NCBI GenBank assembly: GCA_023055355.1
Contig: JALJCS010000001.1
Coordinates: 78,160,881 to 78,224,880 of the forward strand
DNA: 64,000 nt
From: Agelaius tricolor
Taxonomy: Eukaryota > Chordata > Aves > Passeriformes > Icteridae
Direction: 5' to 3'
A program made the position numbers and the translations under genes. Positions 59,983-64,000 of this stretch are shown piece after piece. The notes beneath the pieces are model-generated. The model saw only the letters and a program-made list of their open reading frames with translations. It had not been told where the DNA came from and searched no databases. Position 1 is the first letter of the stretch. Every line of letters begins with the position of its first letter.

Positions 59983-62900
59983 CTCACTCCCCTGAACTTT
60001 TTGTTTTCCTCTTTTTTTCCCGAACAAGACTTCTGACTGTTTCAATGCCCTTTTAGCTGTCCAAATCCCAAATAACTACTGCTCAAATCTAAAGTTTAGC
60101 TCCTCTGTCCTAAAATCTGTCCCATCTTTATTGCTTTCTTACATTTTCAGGATCTCTCTCATCGACTCCTGTTTTGCGTCTGTTCCCAAAGATGCTCCTC
60201 AGTTTCAGGTCCCCCAAAGAACTGCTGGCCTCTTACTGCAACCTCTTAACCTTGACTTCAGCTGTTAGTGAAAATTGTTCACATGCAGACTGAACTTTTC
60301 TATTCTTCCCTGACAGCCAGATGGGAGAGCAGAAGCAAATAATGGCAATAATGGCTCAACAGAATCAACATTTTGCCTTTCCATAAGAGGCAGTTCTCAT
60401 CCTTTCTCCCTCCTTCACCATCTCCACATCATAGTTTAGTTTCCTCTCTTTGCTTTGCTGCACAGATGATTGGAGCATCATTAGCCATATGAGCTACAAT
60501 AGCATCATCTGCAGATCTTAGCCAGGGTAAAACTGCAGTAATATTCATCTTATGCCAGCACTAGAACTCAGTTGCTTACACTCCTTATTTGACTGTTGCA
60601 ATAATCCCAACCCCGCTTTTCACTTTGGCAGACTAGCACTCTTGAAATTATTTCCCAGGTATAGTAGGGCTTGCAGGATAAGTCCACAGCTGAAATGCAT
60701 CCAGATTGATGGGGAGGGGGCTAAGAGGCTTTCACAGAATGGACATAACCAAGTTCTGATGGCTGGGGCCAAAAGAAGAGGGCCTGGTGTTATTTTCTTT
60801 ACTGGTACAGAAATAACAAAAATTTTTACCTTCCCTGTTCCAGCTCTCTTATTAAATCCTCCCAGTGATATCTTTGCACTTATATGTGCAGTGTGAAACT
60901 GTTCTGTGGATGCACACCAATATAGTTCTGCTGATGTCCAGGGGAGCTTTGCCAGTGCCAAAGCTGTAAGCTACAGGACTGTGTAGAGCTGTTCACTATT
61001 CACTGTTTTTCGGAAGCCTAGGTTCATGTGTCTGTGACTGTTCAGAATATCAGTTTTTGTTAATAAATTAATAGGTTTCCATAAAAAACTTGAAAATACA
61101 ACTCTTGAGCTCTTAGAACATGATGTCTAGACTATAAAAATAAGGAAAAAACCCATTTCCAATAATAATAATAAGTGTTTCATAGGTAATTTTGATTTTT
61201 TTTCACGATTTAAAATATTCCTAAAGATTTGTAGCATCAAAATTGACTAGATTTCTGCCATGTGTTTTACCTTGCCATTCAAGTACAAGTGCAAAGTACT
61301 GCTGACTCAACCAAGATATTGGCATGTTTGTTCTTCTGGAGATAAGATTAGATTGTTTTCTGCACTTCAGCTGCCCAATATAGTAATTGGACTGACCTGC
61401 TCAATTGTGTTTATACTAAAACAATTTGTTCTGTTAAGAAATCCCACATTATCCACTCTTTCAGGCAAAGAGGTTTGGAATAGAACAATTTTTTCTGTGG
61501 GGTATGTTTTGATATTTACTCAGTTGCACTTTTTCACTTCTGTCGCTTTCAGAAGGTAAGCTGACATTTTGTTTTTCATTTTAGTTTTTCTTCTCAAGTG
61601 TTTTTTTGTTTGTTTGTTTGGGGGTTTTGTGTGGGTTTGTTTGTTTTTGTGACAATGACTGGCATTTCTGAGCTGAGGTTTTTGACTATTTAGAACAATT
61701 TCAGGCAGAGGAGGTCTCTACCTTGTCACCTTAGTCCTTCCTCTTTTCCTCTCCTTTTCCTCAACAAACAGCAGGTTCTCAGGGGTGCATCTGGGTACAA
61801 AAACCAGGGTTTCCCAACAACAAGGCCATGTGAAGTCAAAGGAAACTTGATTCAGACAGGATCCAATCTAGAGCTGCTAGCATAGATGGCTTACAGCATT
61901 GCCACTCATTCTATTAGGACAGTACCCCACTGTCTCGTGTGTTTACATTTACAGAAAAAAATGTTTGCATTGCCTAAATTAATTTCAATATCACATGGTT
62001 ATAAAGATTGTTTCTCTTTAGGAAGATACATAAGACTCTTAGATTTTGCTTGCCTCACTTGTAAATATAAATGTAAATTACATCAGATAAAATCAGATAA
62101 TTTTCAGATAAATATGTAGGACAATACTGAATCTTTGCACACCTTTGAGGGATGTGCATGAGGGATAGAGAGCCCTATGCCCTTCATGCTTCTAAGAGGT
62201 GGGAATTGTTATGCTTTGGCTCTTTTTCCACCAATGGGAAACAGAATTTCCAGCCTAGTTATCTCCAAAAAAATTTTAAGACAATTTTTAAAACAGATGG
62301 GAGGAGAGCTAAAATGTTGTATAGATGAGTAGGGGGAAGTGAACTCTGGACCTGCCTCAATCTAACAAGGTCTCAATAATCTTCTAAATTCTTGCTATGC
62401 AAAGATTAGAAACAGAGTTTACATGACTATTTAGACTTCATTTTTAGATATCTTGTTTGATGTCTCAACACATTCTTCCTACCTCTCTCAGTTTCTTTGT
62501 AGAATATCCTGAGATTATGTGTGCTGTATCTGTCTGGGACTGACTCAAGCATCTACACAAGTATTTTCAAAGCAATCTTATACTCCTTTTCCACAGATAG
62601 CAATGTAAAGAAATTGTGACCAGATTAAGAAAATAGTGTTGATTCTTCTTAGTTTGCACTTATTTCCCTTATGCAATATACTCCGAGTTTCTGGGATATT
62701 GCATCTTCTAAATGGGTCTCATGCTACTGACTGAGATCTCTCAGCCAAGCAAGACAGAAGGATGATTTCCCATGCTTTCATGAGTGTTTCTAGAAAATGT
62801 GCATTCTACTCTTTGTTTAGTGGAACCAAAAGGTATTCATGATGATAACAGTCACAGTGAAATATGGGTCAGGACATCCCAAGTGCAGCACCATTGATTC

Positions 62901-64000
62901 ACTCTCTCTCATTTGTTTACAAAGGAATAATGCCCTTCAGATATGATCAGCTTGGAAAGAGTCAAAACAGTGTGGATGGTAGCACAAGTAATAAATACTT
63001 TATGGTAATTGTACAATAATTTGTGTGTGCCTAAGAGAAGAATTTAAACCATCGTTATCAGATTTTCTCACCAGATGGTTTAGAACACCTACTTTCCCTG
63101 AAATGGAAAGAGTTAGGCCCAGGGAAATATATCAGAACGAACTTAGAATAGCTAGTGCTGGCATCTAGCACAGCTGGAAATAACTTATGCTTCCCAGGCA
63201 GCAGTGCAGAGCTAAGTTGAAACGAGCTAACATTGCTCTTTGCAGCAGAGAAGCTCGTTTTCCACGTTAAGAGGTGCTCCACATTGCCAAGGCCAGACAG
63301 CTTCAAGTATGTGACCTGGTTCTTTTGAAGCAAGCTCTCTGTTCTCATGAGGGGCATTCCTGGGAGAGCTGATCTGTGTCCAAGCAAGAGAATCCAGTGA
63401 CATATTTGTTAACTACAAACATATGGATCAGAAGTACTTCCTTCTGTTGCCAAACAGTGCCTCAGTCAGAAGTGCTCAGATCTATTGGGAAAATATAAAA
63501 CCCTTTGGCTGTGCAGCAGCTTAGCTTGTGCTCTCAGACTCCAGAAAATGTGATTTATGCTTCCCTGTGTCCATACAAAAGACAATTCAGGCTGGTGTCT
63601 GGTGCTTGATATCTGGTCTTCTGGGAAAACCCGGGTAGTACCCAGATTAGCCTTCTGCCATTCCACCTAGCATGGAATTTAGCATGGAATCTAAATCTGA
63701 ATAGAAGCATTTCCAAATCTTGCTCTGTTCACATGAAAGGCAGTCATATAATCAATATCTTTGTTTTTGCAAAGACAGCATGTCAAACTGCTTGAAAATA
63801 ACCTCCTTGTCACCCATCCTTCCCTCCCGATTCCTGAAATAACAGTGAATGAATGTTCTTGAAAGCGCTACAATTTCACACCAACTGAATCCCTATTTTC
63901 TGAAAATGTTGTATGATAATTTTTGAATAACTTGTTACTTTAAAGTGCTTTGTATACATTTGTGTGAGTTTGATCCCTTCTACTTCTAAAAGGCTGTCAA
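59983..64000. other. Intergenic; no gene confirmed
   Basis: No frame is recognised. Overlapping opposite-strand frames of 114 and 113 codons (60552-60961) have no familiar domain. A C/T-rich stretch (59983-60240) follows the retroelement and might be an older repeat. A (TTTG)n-like run lies at 61605-61650. The piece 63170-63380 holds several CpGs in an otherwise CpG-poor desert. Confidence 0.5.

Overview
This window looks like bird nuclear DNA, probably an ordinary macrochromosomal region. Three things point that way. CR1 LINE 3' ends are present with the avian octamer-type tail and the characteristic 'CCCAGAGAGG...GTGGATG' block. There is a decayed LTR of the common avian ERV type. There is also a short LTR element whose primer site, spacer and 6-bp target duplication follow the alpharetrovirus pattern. 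Base composition is AT-rich and intron- or desert-like, apart from one strong CpG island at about 8.4-10.1 kb. Every reading above is by eye; no alignment or search was run.

Only one protein-coding gene can be supported. It is LRATD1 (formerly FAM84A/NSE1) on the minus strand, with a complete coding sequence of 284 codons in a single exon (9050 down to 8196). A strong splice acceptor lies 37 nt upstream of the ATG, so the 5'UTR is split and a non-coding first exon must lie further up in the CpG island or beyond. A plausible minus-strand promoter with an inverted CCAAT, a GC box and a weak TATA-like site sits at 9821-9872. The nearest poly(A) signal is at 7885-7890. The protein keeps the two LRAT-family histidines but has serine where active family members have the catalytic cysteine.

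The rest (1-7.8 kb and 10.2-64 kb) is gene desert, as expected for LRATD1, which in human lies alone on 2p24.3. It holds CR1 fragments of at least two ages: sense pieces at 13.3-13.65 kb and 51.8-52.7 kb, and antisense pieces at 20.6-21.3, 52.7-53.6 and 54.8-55.0 kb. It also holds an apparent solo LTR at 25.1-25.6 kb. At 58.7-60.0 kb there is a complete but non-coding 1.25-kb LTR element. That element has two 321-bp LTRs, a perfect 6-bp target duplication, a tRNA-Trp-like primer binding site and a polypurine tract. Its 5' leader is made largely of about 45-bp tandem repeats. Short tandem duplications, palindromes and a few motif-rich stretches that might be conserved regulatory elements complete the picture. 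The most novel object is the miniature LTR element with its repeated leader. No operon, CRISPR array or other unknown multi-gene system is visible.
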